From assembly GCA_963743595.1 (NCBI GenBank), contig CAVURW010000080.1, forward strand, positions 1 to 49,617: 49,617 nt of DNA. Reading direction: 5' to 3'. Below, piece by piece: positions 7,535 through 15,421 of this stretch. This stretch comes from CAVURW01 sp963743595 (lineage in GTDB: Bacteria; Verrucomicrobiota; Verrucomicrobiia; Methylacidiphilales; UBA1321). The stretch's first letter is position 1. Every line of letters starts with the position of its first letter. The translations under genes and the position numbers were made by a program. The notes beneath the pieces are model-generated. The model saw nothing but the letters and a program-made list of their open reading frames with translations, was not told where the DNA came from and ran no database searches.

Positions 7535-9772
7535 CTACTTGCCGCTGGCGTGGCCATTCCCCTGGGCGTTTCCAGTGGAGTCGGGCTCTGTGTTTGGAAG
7601 GGACTTCATTAAGCGCCGGGACTTCGTTTTGGAGAGACTGCCCGATTTCGTTAGGCTACCGGACTTGGCTAACCCGCCGGACTTTGTCAATCGAGGTTTT
7701 TGATACGGCTCCTTTTGAACATCCATGAGGTGTTCAGGGTGTGCCGCCGGTGCGATTTGTCTCCCCTGAATCAGGTCGACATTGATGTCTTTAATGAGTT
7801 GTAGTACGGAATCTGAATCGACCTTTTCAACAATCGTTTTCAATGCGAGTTCTCGACCGATATCGGTTACCAAACGAACAAAAAGGTGGCTCAGTTTTTG
7901 ACTGCCTAAGCCTTGGATTAGGCTGCCGGAGACTTTGAGGTAATCGCAGGGGAAATTCTCCAGATAACTAAATGCGGAAAGACATGTACCGAAGTCATCA
8001 ATAATGATCTTGAACCCCATTTCACGCATTTCACTAAGAATCTCGCGAACCTCTTTCAAGTTGGAAATGACATCCGTCTCGGTTACCTGGAAGAACATAC
8101 GATTTCGTTCCTGGGCACGGGTGATCGTCTGTCGAAGCGTGGGGAGCCAACTGGGATGGACAAGCGACTGTTGGGAGACCGTGACGACGACGCTCATCTC
8201 CGGGTCGGTAAGGAGGTAACGCGCGGCACGCCGGGTGACGTAAAGATCAAGGTCATGAACGATGCGGAATCGCTCCGCCAGAGGCATAAACATCTGCGGG
8301 AAAATGGGATCGTGTCCCGGTTCCGCCAAGCGGACTCGCGTCTCATGAATATGGGTCAGCTTTCCGTTCGATTCCGCCATGGGTTGAAGCCAAACCTCAA
8401 ACCACCGTTTCCGAATGCCCTCTTGGATTCGCTTTCTCCAATTGGTGCGTCCTTCGCTCGTCACCGTTTCAGCCGTAAAAACGGAGACCTGATTTCGACC
8501 CTGTGTTTTCGCGCGGTAGACGGCGGAATCAGCGCATTGCAGCAGATCCTCAGCATCTTGGCCCGGCTCCGTCATCGCCAATCCGATGGAGGTGGTCATC
8601 GAGACGAACTTGCCGTTGTAGGAGAATTTCGTCATGGCAAAATCAGTTCGAATGAGTTCGGCCCGGTCGAAAGCTTCCGCGAACGGCACGCCGGTCATTA
8701 ACATCAAAAACTCGTCGCCGCCGTGTCGCACCAGAAGATCGCCCGCGCGCGTTCTATCTTTCAAGATTTCTGCCGATTTCTTGAGCAATTCATCGCCGCC
8801 TGCATGGCCGAGCGAGTCGTTAATCATCTTGAAATCATCTAAATCGATCGAGAGCAGCGCGCTCTTTTTCTCTTCGCGAGCCAGCTCCAGCGCATAGGAG
8901 AGCGCATCGGCCAGATAGTGGCGATTGTGCAGACCGGTTACCGGGTCGTGGAGCGCCATATAGTGGAGTTTTTCTTCCACCTCCGTCCACTCGGTCACAT
9001 CCATTCCAGAGCAAACGATGAACGAGACCCCACCCGATTCCCGGAAAGCAGAGGCGGTCCAGCGAATGGTGACCTTGTGATCCGAATCTTGGATGACATT
9101 GGTGTGAAAACTAAACGGACTATCGGTCGAGTCCGATTGAAAATACTCCTGTAGCTTGCTCAATTCAGCAGGGCCAAACACCCTGTCCAGAAGGTCTTCC
9201 GGTTCAGGTGCGCCGGGGCTGCCGAGAAACATTTCGCGAAAGGCGGGATTGGTCTGGATGAGATGCAGGTCTTGATCCAATACGGCAAGTAACGTCGATG
9301 AGCCCGTCAGGATGGCGGAGGTGTATTCGCGTTCACGCTTTAACGCATCTTGAAGAACTTTACGCTCCCGCATCATCCGTGAGTGAGCACGAGCCACTTC
9401 CAGGCGAAGGTCCAGTAAACGGGGGTGGTAGGGTTTCGAGAGATAATCATTCGCACCGGCCTGAATCATTCGCCGGAGCAGCTTCGATTCCCGGTCCACG
9501 GAGCCAGGTGCCGTCGTGATCAGGATATATCCGTCGCAACCTTTTTTTCGATACCACCGCGTAAACTCCAGGCCATCCATGCCTGGCAGGTTCAAATCGA
9601 TGAGTAAGATATCGCAGTCTTTCTTTTCGATTTCCGTGATTGCCGCTTCCGCCGAATCGACGACAACGACTTGAAAATCGAGCCATTGTCGAAAGGTTTG
9701 ACGCAGAAAGTCCTGCGTAATGCGATCATCTTCAACGACGAGAACGTTATAGCGAAGTTCTTCGAGCGTCAT
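7535..9772 (-). CDS. receiver-PAS-GGDEF-degenerate EAL signalling protein
   Basis: This 745-residue cytoplasmic regulator is likely a phosphorylation-controlled diguanylate cyclase. Residues 8-125 form a CheY-like receiver (VVEDD, phospho-acceptor D59 in LLIDLNLPGMDG, K113 in YLSKPYHP). A PAS domain covers about 150-265. The GGDEF domain has an intact catalytic GGDEF at 351-355 and an inhibitory RxxD (R342-D345) at the expected distance. The following EAL domain keeps the overall shape (DDFGTCLSAFSYLENFPCDY) but not the catalytic residues: the EAL signature is ETR (about 477-479), the usual KID is KVS and the final E-G-V-E region is changed. It therefore probably senses or binds and does not cleave cyclic-di-GMP. 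The C-terminus carries a short Ser/Lys repeat (TKSGGLAKSGSLTKSGSL) on a disordered tail. It converges on the PBP gene with a 22-bp gap. Confidence 0.92.
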   Translation of the reverse strand: MTLEELRYNVLVVEDDRITQDFLRQTFRQWLDFQVVVVDSAEAAITEIEKKDCDILLIDLNLPGMDGLEFTRWYRKKGCDGYILITTAPGSVDRESKLLRRMIQAGANDYLSKPYHPRLLDLRLEVARAHSRMMRERKVLQDALKREREYTSAILTGSSTLLAVLDQDLHLIQTNPAFREMFLGSPGAPEPEDLLDRVFGPAELSKLQEYFQSDSTDSPFSFHTNVIQDSDHKVTIRWTASAFRESGGVSFIVCSGMDVTEWTEVEEKLHYMALHDPVTGLHNRHYLADALSYALELAREEKKSALLSIDLDDFKMINDSLGHAGGDELLKKSAEILKDRTRAGDLLVRHGGDEFLMLMTGVPFAEAFDRAELIRTDFAMTKFSYNGKFVSMTTSIGLAMTEPGQDAEDLLQCADSAVYRAKTQGRNQVSVFTAETVTSEGRTNWRKRIQEGIRKRWFEVWLQPMAESNGKLTHIHETRVRLAEPGHDPIFPQMFMPLAERFRIVHDLDLYVTRRAARYLLTDPEMSVVVTVSQQSLVHPSWLPTLRQTITRAQERNRMFFQVTETDVISNLKEVREILSEMREMGFKIIIDDFGTCLSAFSYLENFPCDYLKVSGSLIQGLGSQKLSHLFVRLVTDIGRELALKTIVEKVDSDSVLQLIKDINVDLIQGRQIAPAAHPEHLMDVQKEPYQKPRLTKSGGLAKSGSLTKSGSLSKTKSRRLMKSLPNTEPDSTGNAQGNGHASGK

Positions 9773-9922
9773 TGTGTGAGGTGGCCGAGTTAAACGAGCA
9801 AAATAATCCGCATTTAATTCACGAGACTAAATTGTGATAGTACTCAACTATTTTATCCTGGCAAGCTTCAATCCCAATTTGGTACTAAGATTGAAACCGA
9901 ATCGGACCTTTTGGTCAAGGCC

Positions 9923-11773
9923 TTACCGATTCCGAATAACTTGCTTAACGACTTGCTCCGGTGGCTTCGCTACTTCCCTTTTTTTTAAAGGCGGTAGAGG
10001 CTTCTTTGAATTACGCCAGACTTGGAAAATCGCCACGGAGTTATTGATGATGTAGTAGAGAGAAAGCGCCGCGCCGAACTGATAAAAGATTCCTAAATAA
10101 AATAACGGCATGATTTGCATGACTTTCGCCTGAGTCGGGTCCATGCCGGGTGTAGGCGTAATCCGCATGATCGCCATCATCGTTCCGGTGACCAAGATCG
10201 GGAGCAAATTTAAGGTGAAGTGCGATTCTCCATAGGTGAACGTGTAAAGCGCATCGGGCTGGGTCAGATCCTTGATCCACAGGAATGAGGTGTTCCGCAG
10301 CTCCACCGCCGTCTGGAGCATGAAGTAGAGGCTGAAGAAGACAGGAACTTGAATGAAGCCCATCCAACAGCCGCCGAGCGGGTTAATGTTGTACTCAGAG
10401 TAGAGTTTTCGTTGCTCGCTCAGGAGGCGGTCCTGCTTATCTTTAAACTTCTCGCTCAGCTCTTTTAACATCGGAGCGAGAGCCTGCATGCGTTTACCGG
10501 CGCGATAGGTGGCCGATTGAATGGGCCACGTGATGATCTTAATCAACAAGGTGAGCGTCATGATCGCCAGACCGTAGCTGCCCCAGAAGTGGTAGAAAAG
10601 ATGGAGGCAATACCGCATCGGCAGGATCAAGACCCAGAAATTTCCATAATTGAGGATCTCTGCTTCGGTCGGTCCGAGCTTCGAGAGAAGATCGTACTCT
10701 TTGGGTCCGGCATACACGGTGTAGGGAATCGTGACCGTTTGCTTGGGCCCGACAGGAAACGCGGAGAGCACAGCAAACGAGTCGAGCTGCGCATCGGGAT
10801 CGTTTTTGCCCTGGGGAATATCGCCAAAGGAATCGCGATTTTTATTGTAACAGATGACCACGTCTTTGGTAATGGGATGGGTCGTCGGCGGGATGAGCAT
10901 TTGTGCAAAAAACTGATTTTGCGCGGCGGCCCATTTCAGAGGAGGAGCCTCGCGAGAGGTGCTATCGACGAGCTTGGAGCCCCCTCGCGTGCGAAAGATA
11001 AATAAGAACGTACTGGAATTGAAATCGCTCAGGGTGATTTGACCAAAGTTGTAGCCGAGCCATGATTTGCTGGTGCCAAAGAACGACCCGCCGAGGTAGC
11101 TATCGAAGATCCTATAGCCGCCGCTCCGTAACGAATTGGATCGACCGAGCGCCAGGGAATAGTCTGGTAGGATGATGTCGCTAGAGGTCGGATTCGTGAG
11201 CGAGTCCTGGAAATTCAAGACGAAACTGTCCGGGTTCAGCGTGATGGTTCTTGTCCATTGGATCTGGTTCGGAAGCGTGGTGGAGTAGGTGAGTGACGTG
11301 GGAGTGGCGCTCTCCAGCTTGAAATTCGTTTCCGCACCAGCGGGGTTATTCCAGCCGATGAGCGACATAATGCCGTGCCAACCGTTTTGATTCAGTATGA
11401 CGGGTTCACTGCCTTCAAAGTGCGTCTTGAGCTCGACAGTCCATAAAGAAGCACCGCGGGAGGTGGCCGTCACCTTCACCTTCTCATTTGAAAGCTCAGA
11501 TTCCACCTCGTCACCGGTCTGGACACTCGCCGGTGCGGACGATTGATTGCCGGGCGAAAGCGTTGGAGTGGTGAGCGGCGGCTTCGGCTCTGGTGTCGGA
11601 ATATTGCTGGCCAGAGGCGGGATCACCTGGGTGGAAGTGATCGGGGTAACCGGCAGGCGGTGACTGCCGAACACGCCAGACGGGTAATGCCGCTCCATGT
11701 AGATGAACCAAATCACCATGAGGAACAGACAAATAACGGTGCCGAAATAACTAACTCGATCCATGCGTTCCAT
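9923..11773 (-). CDS. yidC: membrane protein insertase YidC
   Basis: YidC inserts and folds inner-membrane proteins, alone or with SecYEG. The 616 residues show the Gram-negative layout. There is an N-terminal helix (about 6-25), a Pro/Thr-rich stretch and a large periplasmic beta domain (about 80-370). The conserved C-terminal membrane core begins at FWVLILPMRYCLHLFYHFWG and contains NPLGGCWMGFIQVPVFFSLY and FYQFGAALSLYYIINN. The tail is basic and may bind ribosomes. The frame is open to a TTG at 11782, directly after the yidD stop. ATG at 11773 (MERMDRVSYFG) is the better start. yidD lies just upstream on the same strand, so the two are probably translated from one message. No rnpA or rpmH lies next to them, unlike the common yidD-yidC arrangement. 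Confidence 0.95.
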   Translation of the reverse strand: MERMDRVSYFGTVICLFLMVIWFIYMERHYPSGVFGSHRLPVTPITSTQVIPPLASNIPTPEPKPPLTTPTLSPGNQSSAPASVQTGDEVESELSNEKVKVTATSRGASLWTVELKTHFEGSEPVILNQNGWHGIMSLIGWNNPAGAETNFKLESATPTSLTYSTTLPNQIQWTRTITLNPDSFVLNFQDSLTNPTSSDIILPDYSLALGRSNSLRSGGYRIFDSYLGGSFFGTSKSWLGYNFGQITLSDFNSSTFLFIFRTRGGSKLVDSTSREAPPLKWAAAQNQFFAQMLIPPTTHPITKDVVICYNKNRDSFGDIPQGKNDPDAQLDSFAVLSAFPVGPKQTVTIPYTVYAGPKEYDLLSKLGPTEAEILNYGNFWVLILPMRYCLHLFYHFWGSYGLAIMTLTLLIKIITWPIQSATYRAGKRMQALAPMLKELSEKFKDKQDRLLSEQRKLYSEYNINPLGGCWMGFIQVPVFFSLYFMLQTAVELRNTSFLWIKDLTQPDALYTFTYGESHFTLNLLPILVTGTMMAIMRITPTPGMDPTQAKVMQIMPLFYLGIFYQFGAALSLYYIINNSVAIFQVWRNSKKPLPPLKKREVAKPPEQVVKQVIRNR

Positions 11774-11782
11774 ACTTATCAA

Positions 11783-12058
11783 TTAATTCGAGACGAGCGT
11801 CTTGCCTTCCAGCTTACCGTTTTTAGAAGGAACCGGATCGTAGCCAGATGGCCCGAACGGGTGGCACTTCAGTAGACGCCCCGCTGCGAGCCACGCGCCA
11901 CGACAAGCCCCATGCTCGCACACGGCGATCTCCGCGTACTTCGAGCAGGTCGGGCGGAATCGACAGCAGCCATCGACGCCAAGCGCGACCTTTACCGGCG
12001 TGAAAATCACCCGATACATCTGAATCAAAAAAACGATGGCTCGCTGAGGCAGAGACAT
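11783..12058 (-). CDS. yidD: membrane protein insertion efficiency factor YidD
   Basis: This is a 91-residue member of the YidD family, a small amphipathic protein at the inner membrane thought to help YidC. The family signature is clear: an N-terminal amphipathic helix (AIVFLIQMYRVIFTPVK), then CRFRPTCSKYAEIAVCEHGA with its three conserved cysteines, then GRLLKCHPFGPSGYDPVP. The length is normal for the family. The stop codon abuts the yidC frame, so the two genes are coupled. An overlapping 101-residue frame on the same strand (11823-12128) has no family features and is taken as a shadow. Confidence 0.95.
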   Translation of the reverse strand: MSLPQRAIVFLIQMYRVIFTPVKVALGVDGCCRFRPTCSKYAEIAVCEHGACRGAWLAAGRLLKCHPFGPSGYDPVPSKNGKLEGKTLVSN

Positions 12059-12129
12059 AAACCGCCATCATGACGTATGCATAGGAAAACGCAACGTTTT
12101 TGACCACGCTCACGCGCAGCCCCTTCACT

Positions 12130-12504
12130 TCAGGTCACGTGGCCCAGTTCCTCTTTGATCGTCTCCAAAGCTAGGGCTGTCTCCTCGCTAGTCAAAAATT
12201 TCTCCCCAATCTGCGCAAGAACGTCCTGTAACACTGCAAATGCCGATTCCCGAGATTGATCGCGCCCGACATGAAAAATGAACTCTTCCAGGATAATCGT
12301 CTCATCGGACGGGTGATGGGAAGGTTTGCCCTCCTCCTGAGGAAACGTGGGTTGAATTCGAAACATTTCAAAGCGCCAAACTCGCGCAAAGAACTGTCGG
12401 CGCTTGCCGATGGTTCGGTAAATATCGACCCTGAATGTTAACGACAGATCCTCCAACGGAATGGGACCAAAATCGAATGTGGCGACAACTTCGTTGATTT
12501 GCAT
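12130..12504 (-). CDS. hypothetical protein downstream of the ArnT-like glycosyltransferase
   Basis: The 124-residue product is not recognised. It starts MQINEVVATFDFGPIPLEDL, has no signal peptide or membrane segment, and carries a central aromatic/basic run (RRQFFARVWRFEMFRIQPTF) and an acidic helical end (TSEETALALETIKEELG). The frame could begin further upstream at 12597, but that would run far into the glycosyltransferase gene. ATG at 12504 lies 11 bp after that gene's stop and is preferred. It sits between the glycosyltransferase and yidD-yidC on the same strand, so it may be co-transcribed. Reading-frame integrity and gene spacing support a real gene; no function is proposed. Confidence 0.7.
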   Translation of the reverse strand: MQINEVVATFDFGPIPLEDLSLTFRVDIYRTIGKRRQFFARVWRFEMFRIQPTFPQEEGKPSHHPSDETIILEEFIFHVGRDQSRESAFAVLQDVLAQIGEKFLTSEETALALETIKEELGHVT

Positions 12505-12515
12505 GATGAGGATGG

Positions 12516-14294
12516 TTACTTGGCACCATTGGTCACGACGACGCGGGTGCCGGTAAGGAGTAGGACCGTGGGTGCGGGATTGAGGTGTTGAATCCAATAA
12601 GGGAGACGATCTTGCTCAATAATGAGGTAAAGCGGCGCAGGCTGGTCCCAAGTGGCTTGGAGCGTCGGCTCATCCCAATAGAGATTATGCCCGAGGTCCA
12701 GGAACTGTTGCGCGTATTGATTGTTGAACGGGGCGTTGACCCAATGAACCGGGCCGTGAAGGTAAGCAAAGAGGCTGGAGGCTTGGTTCGGCGCGGCTTC
12801 GCAAGCAACGATGGCGGCCGGCTGCGCGTCTAGCTTTTGATTGAGCAGTTGAGCTGCCTCAGCGAGCGAAAAGTAGGACTGAAGATAACCAAACGCAATT
12901 GTCGAGAGGATGTAGGGAAATAGGGCCAGTCCAGCAATGGAACAGAAGCCGATGTAGCTGCGGCGGCGCGAGATCGCGAGAGTGGCAAACGCACCGCCGA
13001 TGAGAAGCGCAATACTGAAGACCCAAAGGAGCGGGAGGCACTTCATCCACAGATCCGGGGCAATTCCGGCGATTGCGTCGGCGAAGGTATCGCGCTGGGA
13101 AATTGGTGCGGTGGTGTTTGATGCGGTGCTCAGATAGTGCGGTAAGACAAGGGCGAAACCGATCGAGACGACGGCAAAGGCGGTAATCATGCCGCTGGGG
13201 ATGAGAAGCCACGTTCGTGTAATGGCCGATTTGCTGGAATCCGACATCCATAACAGTGCAAAAAGGATGGCGATTTCCCCCCAGCACGCCAGAGAGTAGT
13301 AATCTTGCCGCGTGGAGAATGCGACCGAGACGAGCACGAGCACCGTCCAGGTGACTAGGAGTGTGATTACTGGCGCGAGGTCGGGCCGTATGGAGCGGCG
13401 CACCGCCGGAAGGTGCGAAACAAGCGCCGGTAGGAAGAGCGGCCATGGCATCCAGAATAGGAGATGCTGTAGGTAGAACTGAATTAGCGGAACCGTCTTG
13501 GCATCGGGCGGATACCGACAATTGAGCGAGGCACCGACCTGTTCATTGATAAAATGGGCGTACAGGAAATGAGGGAAACGAGCTGACATGTAGAGATACC
13601 AGGGAAGGACCAGGACACCGAACAGCGCGATACCCGACCACGAGCACACCGGGCGCAACCAACTGCGTGAGCTGGGCGCTAAGCTGTAGGTGATCGCGAC
13701 TGCACCCAGCGGCCAGAGCGCACCGTGCAGCCCCTTACTGAGTGTTCCCAGGGCTAGAAAGACCCAGAACAGTAGGTAGGCGCGCGAGTCTGGAGCAGGC
13801 TGACGGTAGAGTCGAATGAGCGACCAAAGACTCAGCGACGTGAAACAGGCGAGGAATGGCTCCGGCTGAACGAGATGTGTGAAAATGATGACACCGAGCA
13901 TCGAAGCCAACGTTAAAGCTGAGGCTCGCGCCAGCAGTTCACCGCCGAGCTGTCGCGCGATGAGGTAGGTGGCAAAAATCCAGCCAAACGTGGCCAGTCC
14001 ATTCGGAAGCCGAAGCGCAAATGAATTAAACCCGAGCGAATCTGTAGAAGCGAGCATGCACCAATAGACCAACGGTGGCTTCTGGATGCGCGGGAATCCA
14101 TTGTTTGTCGGGACAAGCCAATCCCCACGCTCCGACATCTCCCTCACAGCTCCTGCGTAGAGCCCTTCGTTATCATCAAAAATGACCGGCGAAACTCCAG
14201 CCGCCAATAGGAGAAGCGCCAGTGCCGCGAGTATAAGTGCGGAGGTGGTCCGGGAGCCGCGGAGGAGTGAGAGGTTCTGGGTGGGGAATTTCAC
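12516..14294 (-). CDS. ArnT-like GT-C family glycosyltransferase (integral membrane)
   Basis: This 592-residue polytopic membrane protein is of the ArnT/PMT (GT83/GT39-like) group. These enzymes move a sugar from a polyprenyl-phosphate carrier to lipid A, another glycan or a protein on the periplasmic side. After the first membrane helix (about 17-37) comes the family signature FDDNEGLYAGAVREMSERGD, with acidic residues in the first periplasmic loop, then RIQKPPLVYW. About ten more hydrophobic helices follow to about residue 460, then a soluble C-terminal domain of about 120 residues. The substrate cannot be told from sequence. The start at 14294 (MKFPTQNLSLL) precedes a helix directly and is reasonable. 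A distantly similar GT-C protein lies at 15422-16753, beyond the tRNA and prepilin genes. Confidence 0.88.
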   Translation of the reverse strand: MKFPTQNLSLLRGSRTTSALILAALALLLLAAGVSPVIFDDNEGLYAGAVREMSERGDWLVPTNNGFPRIQKPPLVYWCMLASTDSLGFNSFALRLPNGLATFGWIFATYLIARQLGGELLARASALTLASMLGVIIFTHLVQPEPFLACFTSLSLWSLIRLYRQPAPDSRAYLLFWVFLALGTLSKGLHGALWPLGAVAITYSLAPSSRSWLRPVCSWSGIALFGVLVLPWYLYMSARFPHFLYAHFINEQVGASLNCRYPPDAKTVPLIQFYLQHLLFWMPWPLFLPALVSHLPAVRRSIRPDLAPVITLLVTWTVLVLVSVAFSTRQDYYSLACWGEIAILFALLWMSDSSKSAITRTWLLIPSGMITAFAVVSIGFALVLPHYLSTASNTTAPISQRDTFADAIAGIAPDLWMKCLPLLWVFSIALLIGGAFATLAISRRRSYIGFCSIAGLALFPYILSTIAFGYLQSYFSLAEAAQLLNQKLDAQPAAIVACEAAPNQASSLFAYLHGPVHWVNAPFNNQYAQQFLDLGHNLYWDEPTLQATWDQPAPLYLIIEQDRLPYWIQHLNPAPTVLLLTGTRVVVTNGAK

Positions 14295-14583
14295 GCTTGG
14301 CCATCGAGACCGTAGGCGGAGAAGTGCGTTGGTGGCGAAACAAAAAGGTGAATAATTGCAAAAAGTCGGTCACCACCTGTAATTCATTAGGGCGGATTAA
14401 GAAGCGGGATGAGGCATTTCAACCCTGATTTCTGGCCGTTTTAGCGGATCAATGGTGCGGATGTTGTCGATCCAGAGCGCCCCATTTTGCTTGCCGCGCA
14501 CGGTGGAACTGCCGTACTCTGTTAGGCTCGGTTTACTACGGGACGCTCTTTTCGGTGGATTTTGCTGTATGCGGCGTAGCCAA

Positions 14584-14655
14584 GCCAGGGTAGCTCAGCG
14601 GTAGAGCAGGGGACTCATAAGCCCTTGGTCGGGGGTTCGATTCCCCCCTCTGGCA
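14584..14655 (+). tRNA. tRNA-Met (anticodon CAT), elongator type
   Basis: The 72-nt sequence folds as a full cloverleaf. The acceptor stem is GCCAGGG/CTCTGGC (one G-T pair), the D stem GCTC/GAGC, and the T arm GGGGG-TTCGATT-CCCCC. The anticodon loop CTCATAA has anticodon CAT at 14616-14618. The first base pairs with position 72 and the anticodon stem lacks three G-C pairs at its base, so this is not an initiator tRNA. The anticodon stem closes with an A-G mismatch. CCA is not encoded; the discriminator is A. A CAT anticodon can also belong to a lysidine-modified Ile tRNA, which sequence alone does not exclude. Confidence 0.93.
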
Positions 14656-14725
14656 CTTTCTTTGCTTCAAAGCGGTATCGCGACTTTTTTGAGGAACGTT
14701 GGTTTAAAGCATTCAAGGAACTCTT

Positions 14726-15397
14726 ATGAAATGGAAAAATATCGATTACCGTAAGTCCCGTGCTGGCGTCACGCTGGTGGAAATCCTGGTGGTTATCACG
14801 ATTATCGGCATCTTGGTGGCCCTCTCCATCGGTGCCATCGCTCTCTGTATTCCGCACGCCAATTGCGCGCGTTGTGCTTCGAATATGCACAATCTGGCGA
14901 TCGCTTTTAACTCCTTCGCCCAGGACAATAACGGTTCGCTGCCTGGCCGCACGCAAACAGGAGGCGGCGATAAATGGCCGCTTCTGCTGCTCTCTTACGT
15001 GAATAACGATCCTTCCGTTTACATCGATCCCAGCGATAACGTTGCCAACAAAATTCCCCTGAAAAACCTGCTGGTGAACAGTCCCAATAACAGTTCCTAC
15101 ATCTTTAATGGCTTCAACGACATCGGAGCCTATTCCAATCCGAGTGCGGCGGTGAATCTGGCGACGATTACGAACCCGTCAGCCCTCTGCATCCTGGGTG
15201 TACAAAAGCCCGGCGGAAATAACTTCTACATGGATCTGCAGGACGGCGATCAAAACGTGGTGCTGGAAAAGACCGAGTATTTTGGCGGCTCGAATTACGC
15301 CTTTGCGGATCAGAGCGTGCAATATATTAAATCGACGGCTTACACCGACAATATGTGGATTGTTAACCAGAATTACGTGATTCCTTCGACGCATTGA
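14726..15397 (+). CDS. prepilin-type N-terminal cleavage/methylation protein (pseudopilin-like)
   Basis: The 223-residue protein begins with a short basic leader and the type IV prepilin signature AGVTLVEILVVITIIGILVA. Prepilin peptidase would cut after the Gly, leaving a Val as first residue and a Glu at mature position 5. One long hydrophobic helix is followed by a globular domain with CARCASNMHNLAIAFNSFAQ and DNNGSLPGR, a pattern shared by the many pseudopilin-like proteins of PVC bacteria. The C-terminal GSNYAFADQSVQYIK resembles the conserved end of those families. It is probably a minor pilin or type II secretion-like subunit in the periplasm. It stands alone, 70 bp after the tRNA, and no secretion ATPase or platform gene is near. 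A second protein of the same type is at 26216-26905. Confidence 0.9.
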   Translation: MKWKNIDYRKSRAGVTLVEILVVITIIGILVALSIGAIALCIPHANCARCASNMHNLAIAFNSFAQDNNGSLPGRTQTGGGDKWPLLLLSYVNNDPSVYIDPSDNVANKIPLKNLLVNSPNNSSYIFNGFNDIGAYSNPSAAVNLATITNPSALCILGVQKPGGNNFYMDLQDGDQNVVLEKTEYFGGSNYAFADQSVQYIKSTAYTDNMWIVNQNYVIPSTH

Positions 15398-15421
15398 ATT
15401 AACCGTCGTGGCTGCTCTCGG

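Noticed and set aside
7560..7700. Tandem-like repeat at the end of the GGDEF protein, considered as a recombination site
   Set aside because: It is in frame and encodes the KSG-type tail; imperfect units, no inverted symmetry.
11823..12128. 101-residue frame that might be rnpA next to yidD
   Set aside because: It lacks the RNase P protein signature (R-x-K/R-x-x-x-x-R-N-x-x-K-R) and overlaps yidD in another frame.
12859..13521. 220-residue frame within the ArnT-like gene, same strand
   Set aside because: The overlapping frame has clear membrane helices and the GT-C loop, while this one gives a random Arg/Pro/Ser-rich product.
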